The notes under the pieces: model-generated | Told to the model about the DNA's origin: nothing | Database searches by the model: none | The model's input: only the letters and a program-made list of their open reading frames with translations | From: Aldehydirespirator sp965116665 | GTDB taxonomy: Bacteria; Actinomycetota; Acidimicrobiia; Acidimicrobiales; Aldehydirespiratoraceae | Reading direction: 5' to 3' | NCBI GenBank assembly: GCA_965116665.1 | Contig: OZ220709.1 | Coordinates: forward strand, 3,658,001-3,722,000 | Length of the DNA stretch: 64,000 bases | Part shown: positions 41,200-49,459 of the stretch, in pieces | Position numbering within the stretch: position 1 is the first letter of the stretch | How the letters are laid out: each line of letters starts with the position of its first letter | Translations under genes and position numbers: made by a program

Positions 41200-42110
41200 A
41201 TGACGACACGGGCAACCGAGGGGCACCCGCTGGGTCTGGCCGGTGCTTTCAGCGCAGTGACGTGCTGGGGAGCGGGCAACATCATTGTGCGCGAAGCCGA
41301 TCTACCGTCCATACCTCTCGCGCTCTGGCGGCTGGTTCTGGGCGTGGTCGTGTACACCGCGATCCTGCTCGTCCGACGCCGTCGGATCACATGGCCTCAG
41401 TTCCGGGTGTGCGTCGTGCCGTCTCTCGCTGCCGGCGGATGGATCCTCGCGTTCTACGAAGCGCTCAAGTCGACCACGATCGCCAACGTCACCATGATCG
41501 GCGCACTGACGCCGATCGTTCTGTTCGCGGTGGCAGCCAGGCGGTTCAACGAGCCGGTGTCGGGCTGGCTGGTCAGCCTTGCCGCCGCCGCGGTGGGTGG
41601 AACAGCACTCGTGCTGTATGGCTCGTCGTCGGTTCCTGCCTGGAGTGCCCGCGGCGATGCGCTGGCCGTGCTGGGCCTAGCCCTGTTCTCGATCTACTTC
41701 GTCACGGCCAAGGAAGCCCGTCAGGAGGTGGGAGCTCTGGAGTTCCAAGCGGTCATCTGGTTGGTGGGACTGGTCGTGGTCGTCCCGGCGGCGGCGGGCG
41801 GCGGTCACCTGTTCCTGCCGACCGCCAGCGACTTCGTCTGGTAGCCGTCGTGCTGGCGGTTCCCGGTAGTGGCCACCTCCTGATGAACTGGGCTCACCGT
41901 CACGTGCAGCTCACAGTGGCCTCGATGGCCAAGTTGCTTGCCCCTCCCGTGTCGATGGTCGGAGCCGCAATCTTTCTGGACGAGCCGATCACGCTCCCGC
42001 AAGCGATCGGCGGCGCCACCGTACTGGCCGTGCTGGCCGCGGTGGTCCGTCGTGACCTGCAACTCAACGCCCGCGATGCTCCAAACCTCGAGGGAGGGCT
42101 GTCAGCGTGA
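41200..42110 (+). pseudogene. EamA-family transporter, frameshifted
   Basis: The first frame (41200-41844, 214 codons) encodes the six N-terminal helices and the start of the second half of a drug/metabolite transporter (GNIIVREADLPSIPLALWRL, ALTPIVLFAVAARRFNEPVS) and stops at TGG-TAG near 41842. The remaining helices continue one base back in another frame (AVVLAVPGSGHLLMNWAHRH, VQLTVASMAKLLAPPVSMVG, then FLDEPITLPQAIGGA) to 42110. A single base lost near 41840 explains both halves. No slippery heptamer is present, so this is a recent inactivation or a sequencing error rather than programmed frameshifting. The substrate of the intact protein is unknown, though export or uptake of an amine or amino acid is typical. 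Confidence 0.8.
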
Positions 42111-42289
42111 GGACAACCATCGACCTACTGGGCCCCTTAGAGGCCTAGCGAATAGGCGAGTCGATGCGGCCCATACGGCGCGAGGCCGTGGCCCGAGCGG
42201 CCCGTGAGCGCAGCGAACAAGAGCGGGAATGACACCGCTGCGACGCGACGCACTCTCGCCTATCCGCGTGGCCCCTTAGCATGACCGGC
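42111..42289 (+). other. Upstream region of proC with long-range inverted repeat
   Basis: ATAGGCGAG near 42148 and CTCGCCTAT near 42254 are exact inverted copies about 100 bp apart, and GGCCCCTTAG occurs twice (42124 and 42269). The interval holds no gene. It could fold into a large stem or be the footprint of a small insertion. The proC -10 (TAGCAT, 42277-42282) lies at its right end. Confidence 0.4.
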
Positions 42290-43078
42290 ATGGCTCGGCT
42301 CCAGGTGATCGGCGGCGGCAAGATGGGCGAGGCCCTGCTAGTCGGTCTGGTGTCCAGCGGCTGGGCCGAGTCGAGCGAGCTGCACGTAGTCGAGCCCGAC
42401 CCCGCTCGACGGGCCGCGGTGACCGGGGCGGCCCCAGGAGTCTCCGCGTCGCGTGAGCCCGCCGGTGATGCGGACGCGGTCATCGCAGTGAAGCCCGACG
42501 TGGTCGCCGGGGTGCTGCCCGCGCTCGCCTCGGTCGGCGTGAGCCGGGTCCTGTCGGTCGCAGCCGGTGTGCGCACCGGCGCGATCGAGGCCGGGCTGCC
42601 GCCCGGAACCCCGGTGGTGCGGGCCATGCCCAACACGCCCGCGCTGGTCGGCACGGGCGCGGCCGCCATCGCGGCGGGATCGGCCGCGTCGGACGAAGAC
42701 CTCGCCTGGGCCCGGGAGATCCTCGAAGCGGTGGGCACGGTGGTGGTGGTCGGTGAGGCCGACCTCGACGCGGTGACCGGCCTGTCCGGCAGCGGTCCCG
42801 CCTACCTGTTCCGGCTGGCCGAGGCATTGCGAGCCGCCGGGACGGCCCAGGGGCTCGACCCGGACACCGCCGATGCCCTCACCCGCCAGACGCTGCTGGG
42901 GGCCGCGACCCTGCTGGCCTCCTCGACCGAGGACCCGGGGCGCCTGCGCGAGAACGTCACCTCCCCGGGAGGCACCACTGCGGCCGGTCTGGCCGTACTC
43001 GACGACGCCGGCTTCATGGGCCTCATCGATCGGGTGGTGGACGCGGCCACCCGGCGCTCACGGGAGCTGGGCCAGTGA
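42290..43078 (+). CDS. proC: Pyrroline-5-carboxylate reductase
   Basis: 262 residues; catalyses the last step of proline synthesis with NAD(P)H. The Rossmann start is LQVIGGGKMGEALLVGL. Conserved RAMPNTPALVGTGAAAI, AVTGLSGSGPAYLFRLAEAL, then TSPGGTTAAGLAVLDDAGF are all present. ATG 42290 is chosen because TAGCAT ends exactly 7 nt upstream, indicating a leaderless mRNA; ATG 42281 would overlap that -10. The stop overlaps the next gene as GTGA, so the two are coupled. Confidence 0.95.
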   Translation: MARLQVIGGGKMGEALLVGLVSSGWAESSELHVVEPDPARRAAVTGAAPGVSASREPAGDADAVIAVKPDVVAGVLPALASVGVSRVLSVAAGVRTGAIEAGLPPGTPVVRAMPNTPALVGTGAAAIAAGSAASDEDLAWAREILEAVGTVVVVGEADLDAVTGLSGSGPAYLFRLAEALRAAGTAQGLDPDTADALTRQTLLGAATLLASSTEDPGRLRENVTSPGGTTAAGLAVLDDAGFMGLIDRVVDAATRRSRELGQ

Positions 43079-44022
43079 CATCGGGCGCCGCCACCGGCCC
43101 GGGCGGCGGCTACGACACGATCTCGTTCCTGTCCGACTACGGCCACGACGACGAGTTCGTCGGGGTGGTGCACTCGGTCATCGCCGCGATCGCGCCCCAT
43201 GTCCGGGTAGTGGACGTGACCCACGGCATCGCCCCGTGCGATGTGCGGGCCGGTGGTCTGGCCCTGGCTCGGGCCGCCCAGTACCTCCTGCCCGGCGTGG
43301 TCCTCGCGGTGGTGGACCCCGGCGTGGGAACCAGCCGGCGGCCGGTGGCGGTGGAAGTCGGTGACGGTGCCTCGGTCCTGGTCGGACCGGACAACGGGCT
43401 GCTGGCCCCGGCGGTAGCCCTCGTCGGCGGTGCCAGCCGGGCCGTGGAGTTGGCCAGCCCGGACTATCGACTCGAGGCCCAACCCGAGCTGGGTTCGACC
43501 TTCGACGGCCGCGACGTGTTCGCACCCGCAGCCGCGCACCTCTGCCGCGGCGTGCCTATGGGCGTCCTCGGGCCGCCCATCGATCCCGCCACCCTCATGC
43601 CCGGGATGCTGCCGGTCAGCAGCCGTGAGGGTGACGACCTGGTGGCCGAGGTGCTGTGGATCGACCGCTTCGGGAACTGCCAGCTCAACATCGATCCCGC
43701 CGAGCTGGACGGGCTGGCTCCAGCCGGCGCCCCGCTGCGGGTGGCGGCCGGTGAAGACCTCCGCACCGCAGAGCGGGTCAGCGCCTACGCCGACGTATCG
43801 CCGGGCCGGGTCGGCCTGATCACCGATTCGAGCGGGCTGGTGTCGCTGGCCGTGCCGAGACGGTCCGCGGCCGACGACCTCGGCCTCCACGAGGGAGTCG
43901 AGGTGCGGATCGGTGCTGCCGGCGCCGGAGGCTCCGACGGTGCGGCGGGAACGGTCACGCCGGTGGGTCTGGGACGCCGGCCGGCAGGGGCCGCAGGACA
44001 CGACATCGGAGGCGGGCCATGA
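43075..44022 (+). CDS. S-adenosyl-L-methionine hydroxide adenosyltransferase (DUF62 family)
   Basis: 315 residues. ISFLSDYGHDDEFVGVVH, AVVDPGVGTSRRPVAVEV, VGPDNGLLAPA and the C-terminal IDRFGNCQLNI mark the family that hydrolyses SAM to adenosine and methionine, related to the fluorinase/chlorinase enzymes. GTG 43075 overlaps proC as GTGA. The C-terminal tail after residue about 280 is Gly/Ala-rich and not conserved. Why it is coupled to proC is unclear. Downstream, a 29-codon membrane peptide overlaps its stop. Confidence 0.85.
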   Translation: MTSGAATGPGGGYDTISFLSDYGHDDEFVGVVHSVIAAIAPHVRVVDVTHGIAPCDVRAGGLALARAAQYLLPGVVLAVVDPGVGTSRRPVAVEVGDGASVLVGPDNGLLAPAVALVGGASRAVELASPDYRLEAQPELGSTFDGRDVFAPAAAHLCRGVPMGVLGPPIDPATLMPGMLPVSSREGDDLVAEVLWIDRFGNCQLNIDPAELDGLAPAGAPLRVAAGEDLRTAERVSAYADVSPGRVGLITDSSGLVSLAVPRRSAADDLGLHEGVEVRIGAAGAGGSDGAAGTVTPVGLGRRPAGAAGHDIGGGP

Positions 44023-44108
44023 GGCCGGGAACCACAATCGCACTGGCAGTCCTGATGGCGATCATCGTGATCGCCGGGGTGTTGCAGCTCTTCTTCCTGG
44101 CCCGCTGA
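44019..44108 (+). CDS. 29-residue single-pass membrane peptide
   Basis: ATG at 44019 overlaps the SAM-hydrolase stop as ATGA. The product is a short basic start (MRPGTTIAL) followed by one membrane helix (AVLMAIIVIAGVLQLFFLAR) and a stop at 44106-44108. Two further genes later the heme run starts. I recognise no family. Overlap with an upstream gene and a clean hydrophobic profile make it likely to be real, perhaps a membrane tether or regulator of the adjacent enzyme. Confidence 0.6.
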   Translation: MRPGTTIALAVLMAIIVIAGVLQLFFLAR

Positions 44109-44187
44109 CGGCCGGCTGCTCCCGTACGGCGAAACGCTTCCAATCCAGATGCGCTCGCCGCTGGGCGCGGCGATAGCATCGCACGCA

Positions 44188-45447
44188 GTGTCGCTGGTAG
44201 TCGTCGGGTGCAATCACCGGTCCACGCCGCTCGATCTTCTCGAGCGGATGACGGTCGCGCCCGGCGATCTTCCCAAGGCTCTCCACGAGTTGGCTTCGGC
44301 CACCCATCTCAGCGAGGCGGTGCTGCTGTCGACATGCAACCGCACCGAGGTCTACGCCTACGCCGAGCGCTTCCACGGCGGCTACGCCGACATCCGAGAG
44401 ATGCTCGCCCTGCACTCGGGACTCCCCCCTGAGACCGTCGCCGACGAGCTGTACTCCCTGCACGACACCGAAACAGTGCAGCACCTCTTCAGCGTTGCGG
44501 CCGGGCTCGATTCGGTGGTCGTGGGCGAGCACGAGATCCTGGGCCAGGTCCGGGATGCCTGGCAGGCTGCTCGAAGCGAGAGCACCGTGGGCGCGGTGCT
44601 CGATCCGCTCTTCCGCCGGGCCGTCGAGGCCGGCAAGAAGGTCCGGGCCACGACCGGCATCTCCCAGGGCATCGCGTCGCTGTCGCATGCCGCGGTGGCG
44701 CTGGCCGCAGAGCGCCTCGGCACCCTCGCCGATCGCCGAGTGCTGGTGCTGGGCGCCGGGGACGTGGCCACCGGTACGCTCAAGTCGCTGGCCGGCGCCG
44801 GCGCGGCAGACATCGCGGTGGCCAACCGCACTCCGGACCGGGCCGTCGCCGCCGCGGAGGCCTGCGGTGGGCGAGCGGTGAGCCTCCATCAGCTGGAGGC
44901 GGAATTGGTGGCAGCCGACGTGGTCATCACCACCACCGGCGCCACCGACATCGTGCTGGAGCACAGCGACATCAACGCCGTGATGTCCCGGCGCAGCGGG
45001 GCAGACCTGCTGATCGTCGACGTGGCCGTTCCCCGCGACGTGGACCCGGCCGCTCGGGAGCTGCCCGGCGTGACGCTTCTCGACATGGACGATCTGGGAG
45101 ACTTCGTCCAGCAGGGCCGCGCCGGCAGGGAGCGGGAGATCGATGCGGTGCAGGCCATCGTCGACGACGAGGTCGATCGCTACCTGGCCGAGGCCTCGGC
45201 CAGGGAGGTCGCACCCCTGATCGCAGCTCTGCGGTCCCGCGCCGATCAGGTCACTGCCGCCGAGCTGGACCGTCACACCTCACGTCTCGCCGATCTCTCG
45301 ACCGCTCAGCGCCTCGCGGTGGAGGCGCTGCTGCACGGCGTGGTGAACAAGCTGCTCCACGAGCCGACGGTGAGGCTCAAGGACGCAGCCGGCCACGCCC
45401 GGGGCGACCGCCTGGCTGAAGCGCTGCGCGACCTGTTCGATCTGTAG
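44188..45447 (+). CDS. hemA: Glutamyl-tRNA reductase
   Basis: 419 residues; makes glutamate-1-semialdehyde from glutamyl-tRNA, the first committed step of heme synthesis by the C5 route. N-terminus VSLVVVGCNHRSTPLDLLER, catalytic Cys in LLSTCNRTEVYAY near residue 50, HLFSVAAGLDSVVVGEHEIL, then NADPH domain VLVLGAGDVATGTL. GTG 44188 is preferred: TAGCAT ends 8 nt upstream and the N-terminus then matches the family. A longer frame from 44149 adds 13 residues of no homology. Followed at 30 bp by hemC. Confidence 0.9.
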   Translation: MSLVVVGCNHRSTPLDLLERMTVAPGDLPKALHELASATHLSEAVLLSTCNRTEVYAYAERFHGGYADIREMLALHSGLPPETVADELYSLHDTETVQHLFSVAAGLDSVVVGEHEILGQVRDAWQAARSESTVGAVLDPLFRRAVEAGKKVRATTGISQGIASLSHAAVALAAERLGTLADRRVLVLGAGDVATGTLKSLAGAGAADIAVANRTPDRAVAAAEACGGRAVSLHQLEAELVAADVVITTTGATDIVLEHSDINAVMSRRSGADLLIVDVAVPRDVDPAARELPGVTLLDMDDLGDFVQQGRAGREREIDAVQAIVDDEVDRYLAEASAREVAPLIAALRSRADQVTAAELDRHTSRLADLSTAQRLAVEALLHGVVNKLLHEPTVRLKDAAGHARGDRLAEALRDLFDL

Positions 45448-45477
45448 AGGCCGAGCGGGTAAGCGGCACGAGTTCCC

Positions 45478-46377
45478 GTGACCGCTGCGGTGTTGCGGGC
45501 CGCCACCCGGGCCAGTGCCCTGGCCCTCGGCCAGACCAGCATCGTGGCCGGGCTGCTGGCCGAGGCTCACGGGATCGCGACCGAGCCCGTGACCGTTTCG
45601 ACCACAGGAGATCGGCGAGCCGACACCCCGATCCACGCCATGGGGGGCAAGGGCGTGTTCGTGAAGGAGGTACAGGCCGCGGTGCTCGACGGCCGAGCCG
45701 ACATCGCGGTGCACTCGGCCAAGGACCTGCCGTCGTCGACGCCCGAGGGTCTGGTCCTGGGCGCGGTGCCGCGACGGGGCGATCCCCGCGATGCGCTGGT
45801 TGGCTGCCGGCTCGCTGATCTGGGCGCCGGTGCGACGGTGGCCACCGGCTCGGCGAGGCGCAAGGCCCAGCTCGCGCATCTGCGGCCCGATCTGAACTTC
45901 GCGGAGCTGCGGGGCAACATCGCCACCCGGCTCGAGGCCGCTGCCGGTTTCGACGCCATCGTCATGGCCGCGGTGGCGCTCCAGCGTCTGGGGCTCGAAC
46001 CCGACGTGGTCGATGTGCTCGACCCCGAGGACTTCGTGCCCCAGGTCGGTCAGGGAGCCATCGCGGTGGAATGCCGGGCCACCGATCGGCAGACCCTGGC
46101 GATGCTGGCCGCCATCGAGCACCAGCCGAGCCGGCGGGCCGTCGACGCCGAGAGGGCCTTCCTCGCCGAGCTCGGCGGCGACTGCAACCTGCCCGCGGGC
46201 GCCCACGCCCCGATCAGCGGCGTTGAGTTGGAGTTGACGGGCTTGCTGGCGTCGGCCGACGGCTCGAGGCTTATCCGCGACAGCCATGTCGGCCGCGATC
46301 CCGGCACGCTGGGCCGGGCCGTGGCCCGGCATCTGCTGGACGAACGCGGCGGGCGAGAACTGCTGGGGCCGGCTTGA
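45478..46377 (+). CDS. hemC: Hydroxymethylbilane synthase (porphobilinogen deaminase)
   Basis: 299 residues from GTG 45478. Joins four porphobilinogens to hydroxymethylbilane. RAATRASALALGQTSIVAGL, VHSAKDLPSSTPEGL and RAVDAERAFLAELGGDCNLP are present; the Cys in GGDCNLPAGAHA holds the dipyrromethane cofactor. The stop TGA (46375-46377) shares a base with the hemD ATG (TGATG). Confidence 0.95.
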   Translation: MTAAVLRAATRASALALGQTSIVAGLLAEAHGIATEPVTVSTTGDRRADTPIHAMGGKGVFVKEVQAAVLDGRADIAVHSAKDLPSSTPEGLVLGAVPRRGDPRDALVGCRLADLGAGATVATGSARRKAQLAHLRPDLNFAELRGNIATRLEAAAGFDAIVMAAVALQRLGLEPDVVDVLDPEDFVPQVGQGAIAVECRATDRQTLAMLAAIEHQPSRRAVDAERAFLAELGGDCNLPAGAHAPISGVELELTGLLASADGSRLIRDSHVGRDPGTLGRAVARHLLDERGGRELLGPA

Positions 46378-47171
46378 TGAGCCCGCCGTCGCGACCTCGA
46401 CCGCACGCACCCAAGCCGCTGGCCGGGCTGCGGATCGTGATCTGCCGGCCCCGGGAACAGGCCGGACCGCTGGCCGACGGCCTAGCTGCCGCCGGCGCCG
46501 AGGTGGTACACGCACCGGTCATCGCCATCGCAGAGCCCGCCGACGGCGGCGCCGGGCTGCGGGCCGCGGTGGCGAGGCTGCGAGCCGGCGACTGGCTGGT
46601 GGTCACCAGTCCCAACGGCGCGGCCAGGGTCGCGGCCACCGGCCCGCTGCCCGACGGTGTGAACATCGCCGCCATCGGGCCGGGCACCGCCAACCGGGCC
46701 ATCGCGGCCGGCCTGACGGTGCGCATGGTGCCCGACCGGGCGATCGCCGAGGGCTTGGTGCAGGCCTTCCCGCCTCCTGATCCCGATGGTGGGCGCCTGG
46801 TGGTGCTGGCCCGGGCCGCGGTGGCCCGCTCGGTGCTGCCCGACGAGCTTCGAGCGGCGGGCTGGGAGGTTCTCGACGTGACCGCCTACCGCAACGTGGC
46901 CGCCCCGCTGAACGAGGATCAGCGTCGGGCGGTGGCTGCCTCCGACGGCGTGGTGTTCACCTCGTCATCCACTGTGAAGCGCCTCGTGGCCGAGGTCGGC
47001 GCCGCCGCGGTCCCGCCCCTGGTGGCGTCCATCGGTCCGGCCACCTCGGCCACCGCGGTCGAGCACGGCCTGGAGGTGACCACCGAAGCCGCCGAGCACA
47101 CAATCGACGGCGTGGTGGCCGCGCTGGTCCACCACGCCCGCTCGTGGTCGGCCTCCGGCGACGGTGGGTAG
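46377..47171 (+). CDS. hemD: Uroporphyrinogen-III synthase
   Basis: 264 residues; closes and inverts ring D of hydroxymethylbilane. Typical low-conservation HemD fold with LRIVICRPREQAGPLADGLA at the start, LVVTSPNGAARVAA, VFTSSSTVKRLVAEVG and IGPATSATAVEHGLEV. ATG 46377 overlaps the hemC stop. The stop TAG (47169-47171) also forms part of the TAGCCT -10 box in front of hemB. Confidence 0.9.
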   Translation: MSPPSRPRPHAPKPLAGLRIVICRPREQAGPLADGLAAAGAEVVHAPVIAIAEPADGGAGLRAAVARLRAGDWLVVTSPNGAARVAATGPLPDGVNIAAIGPGTANRAIAAGLTVRMVPDRAIAEGLVQAFPPPDPDGGRLVVLARAAVARSVLPDELRAAGWEVLDVTAYRNVAAPLNEDQRRAVAASDGVVFTSSSTVKRLVAEVGAAAVPPLVASIGPATSATAVEHGLEVTTEAAEHTIDGVVAALVHHARSWSASGDGG

Positions 47172-47180
47172 CCTCGCGGG

Positions 47181-48161
47181 GTGAACTTCCCGCAGCGGCG
47201 TATGCGTCGGCTGCGCCGGACCGGTGCCCTGCGGCGGCTGGTGACCGAGCACCGGCTGCATCCTGCCGACCTCATCGCCCCGCTGTTCGTGCGCGAGGGC
47301 ATCGACGAGCCCCAGCCCATCGTCTCGATGCCCGGACAGTTCCAGCACACCCGCTCGTCGCTTCGGGCCGAGGTGAAGGAGCTGCATGCCCTCGGGATCG
47401 GTGCGGTGGTGCTGTTCGGCGTGCCCGAGCGCAAGGACCACATCGGCTCCGAAGCCTGGAACCCCGACGGGATCGTGCAGGTGGCTCTGGCCGACCTGCG
47501 CGCGGATTTCGGCGACGAGATGGTGCTGATCGCCGACCTGTGCATGGACGAGTACACCGACCACGGCCACTGCGGCCTGCTCGACGGCCGCGGCGACGTC
47601 GAGAACGACGCCACCCTCGAGGTGTACGCCCGCATCGCGCTGGCCCAGGCCGCCGCGGGCGCCGACATTGTGGCCCCGTCGGGGATGATGGACGGCCAAG
47701 TCGGCGCGATCCGTGCTGCCCTGGACGGCTCCGGGTTCGAACAGACCGCCATCCTCGCCTACGCCGCCAAGTACGCCACCGCCCTGTACGGCCCGTTCCG
47801 GGATGCCGTGGACGTGACCATCGCGGGCGGTGGCGACCGCCGCACCTACCAGCAGGATGTGGCCGGCGCCCGGGAGGCCCTCGAGGAGATCCGCCTCGAT
47901 ATGGCCGAGGGTGCCGACATGGTGATGGTGAAGCCGGCGCTGGCGTTCCTGGACGTGATCTCTGCGGCCCGGCGCACCTTCGACGTTCCGCTGGCCGCCT
48001 ATCACGTCTCCGGCGAGTACGCCATGGTGTGCGCCGCGGCCGAGCGGGGCTGGCTCGACCTCGACGCGGTCGCGTACGAGCACGTGCTGGCCATCCGCAG
48101 AGCCGGAGCCGACGTGGTGCTCACCTATTTCTCCCGGCGGCTGGCCGAGGCCATGCAATGA
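47181..48161 (+). CDS. hemB: Delta-aminolevulinic acid dehydratase (porphobilinogen synthase)
   Basis: 326 residues from GTG 47181; TAGCCT at 47169-47174 ends 6 nt upstream, so hemB can be transcribed separately and leaderless although it follows hemD. It condenses two aminolevulinates. The active-site lysines are in AYAAKYATALYGPFRDAV (near 195) and MVMVKPALAFLDVI (near 248). The metal site reads CMDEYTDHGHCG: the middle Cys of the zinc triad is Asp, a pattern I associate with other actinobacterial HemB proteins. The stop overlaps the hemL start (ATGA). Confidence 0.95.
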   Translation: MNFPQRRMRRLRRTGALRRLVTEHRLHPADLIAPLFVREGIDEPQPIVSMPGQFQHTRSSLRAEVKELHALGIGAVVLFGVPERKDHIGSEAWNPDGIVQVALADLRADFGDEMVLIADLCMDEYTDHGHCGLLDGRGDVENDATLEVYARIALAQAAAGADIVAPSGMMDGQVGAIRAALDGSGFEQTAILAYAAKYATALYGPFRDAVDVTIAGGGDRRTYQQDVAGAREALEEIRLDMAEGADMVMVKPALAFLDVISAARRTFDVPLAAYHVSGEYAMVCAAAERGWLDLDAVAYEHVLAIRRAGADVVLTYFSRRLAEAMQ

Positions 48162-49459
48162 GCACCGGCGGGCGCGGCACCGGCCCCGCCGACACCAACG
48201 AGGCGCTGTTCGAGCGGGCCCAGCGGGTGATCCCCGGTGGGGTCAACTCCCCGGTGCGGGCCTTCCGGTCGGTGGGGGGCACGCCCTACTTCGTGGCCGA
48301 GGCTGCGGGGCCGTTCGTGTACGACGTGGAGGGCCGCCGCTACATCGACTATGTGCAGAGCTACGGCCCGGGCATCTGCGGCCACGCCCACCCTGCGGTG
48401 ATCGAGGCGGTGCAGCGGGCCGCGGGACGGGGCACCAGCTACGGCGCGCCGACCCGCAACGAGGTGCTGATGGCTGAGGAGATGTCCGCCCGGGTGACGG
48501 GCCTGGAGATGGTGCGGCTGACCAACAGCGGCACCGAGGCGGTGATGTCGGCGGTGCGGCTGGCCCGGGGCGTGACCGGTCGCCCGACGGTGGTGAAGTT
48601 CGCGGGCTGCTATCACGGTCACAGCGACGCCCTGCTGGTGGCGGGAGGCTCGGGTGTGGCCCAGCAGGGTCTGGCCGGATCCGAGGGCGTGACGCCGGGC
48701 GCGGTGGCCGACACCATCGTGGCCCCCTACAACGTGGTCCCCGTGCTCGACGACTCGGTAGCGGTGGTGTGCGTGGAGCCGGTGGCGGCCAACATGGGCC
48801 TGGTGGGGCCGCAATCCGGATTCCTTCAGGGGCTGCGCGACGCCTGCGACGAGGTCGGGGCTCTGCTGCTGTTCGACGAGGTGATCACCGGTTTCCGGCT
48901 GTGCCGGGGCGGGGCCGCCCGATGGTTCGGGGTGCAGCCCGACATCTGGTGCTTCGGCAAGGTCATCGGGGGCGGGCTGCCGATCGGAGCCTTCGGGGCC
49001 TCCGCCGAGATCATGTCGGGCCTGGCGCCTTTGGGCGGCGTGTACCAGGCCGGGACGTTGTCGGGGAATCCTCTGGCCACCGCCGCGGGCCTGGCCACGC
49101 TGAGTCTGCTGGACGACGATGCCTACCGCCGGCTGGAGGTCACCGCGGTGGCGTTGCAGGAGGGTCTGCAGGGCGCCTTCACGGCGGCCGGGGTCACCGC
49201 AGTGGTGCCGAGGGTGGGACCGCTGCTGGGACTGTTCTTCACCGGGGAGGCACCCACTGACTTCGACGAGGCCCGCAAGGCCGCCGATAACGGCTGTTAT
49301 CCGCGGTTCTTCCACGGGATGCTGCGGCGGGGTGTGGCCTTCGCGCCGGGGGCCTACGAGGCGATCTTCTGTTCCCTGGTCCACTCCGGGGCCGAGATCG
49401 ACGCCACGGTGTCGGCCGCGGCCGAGACGGCCCTGGAGATGAAGGACGATTCAGGATGA
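48158..49459 (+). CDS. hemL: Glutamate-1-semialdehyde 2,1-aminomutase
   Basis: 433 residues from ATG 48158, overlapping the hemB stop. PLP enzyme that forms 5-aminolevulinate. Start VIPGGVNSPVRAFRSVGGTP, then VRLTNSGTEAVMSAVRLARG, FAGCYHGHSDALL, LLFDEVITGFRL, and the PLP lysine in WCFGKVIGGGLPIGAFG near 265. Length normal. The stop overlaps the next gene as ATGA. Confidence 0.95.
   Translation: MSTGGRGTGPADTNEALFERAQRVIPGGVNSPVRAFRSVGGTPYFVAEAAGPFVYDVEGRRYIDYVQSYGPGICGHAHPAVIEAVQRAAGRGTSYGAPTRNEVLMAEEMSARVTGLEMVRLTNSGTEAVMSAVRLARGVTGRPTVVKFAGCYHGHSDALLVAGGSGVAQQGLAGSEGVTPGAVADTIVAPYNVVPVLDDSVAVVCVEPVAANMGLVGPQSGFLQGLRDACDEVGALLLFDEVITGFRLCRGGAARWFGVQPDIWCFGKVIGGGLPIGAFGASAEIMSGLAPLGGVYQAGTLSGNPLATAAGLATLSLLDDDAYRRLEVTAVALQEGLQGAFTAAGVTAVVPRVGPLLGLFFTGEAPTDFDEARKAADNGCYPRFFHGMLRRGVAFAPGAYEAIFCSLVHSGAEIDATVSAAAETALEMKDDSG

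Noticed and set aside
41834..41850. Programmed -1 frameshift in the EamA gene
   Set aside because: No slippery heptamer or downstream structure is visible, so ordinary mutation or sequencing error is preferred.
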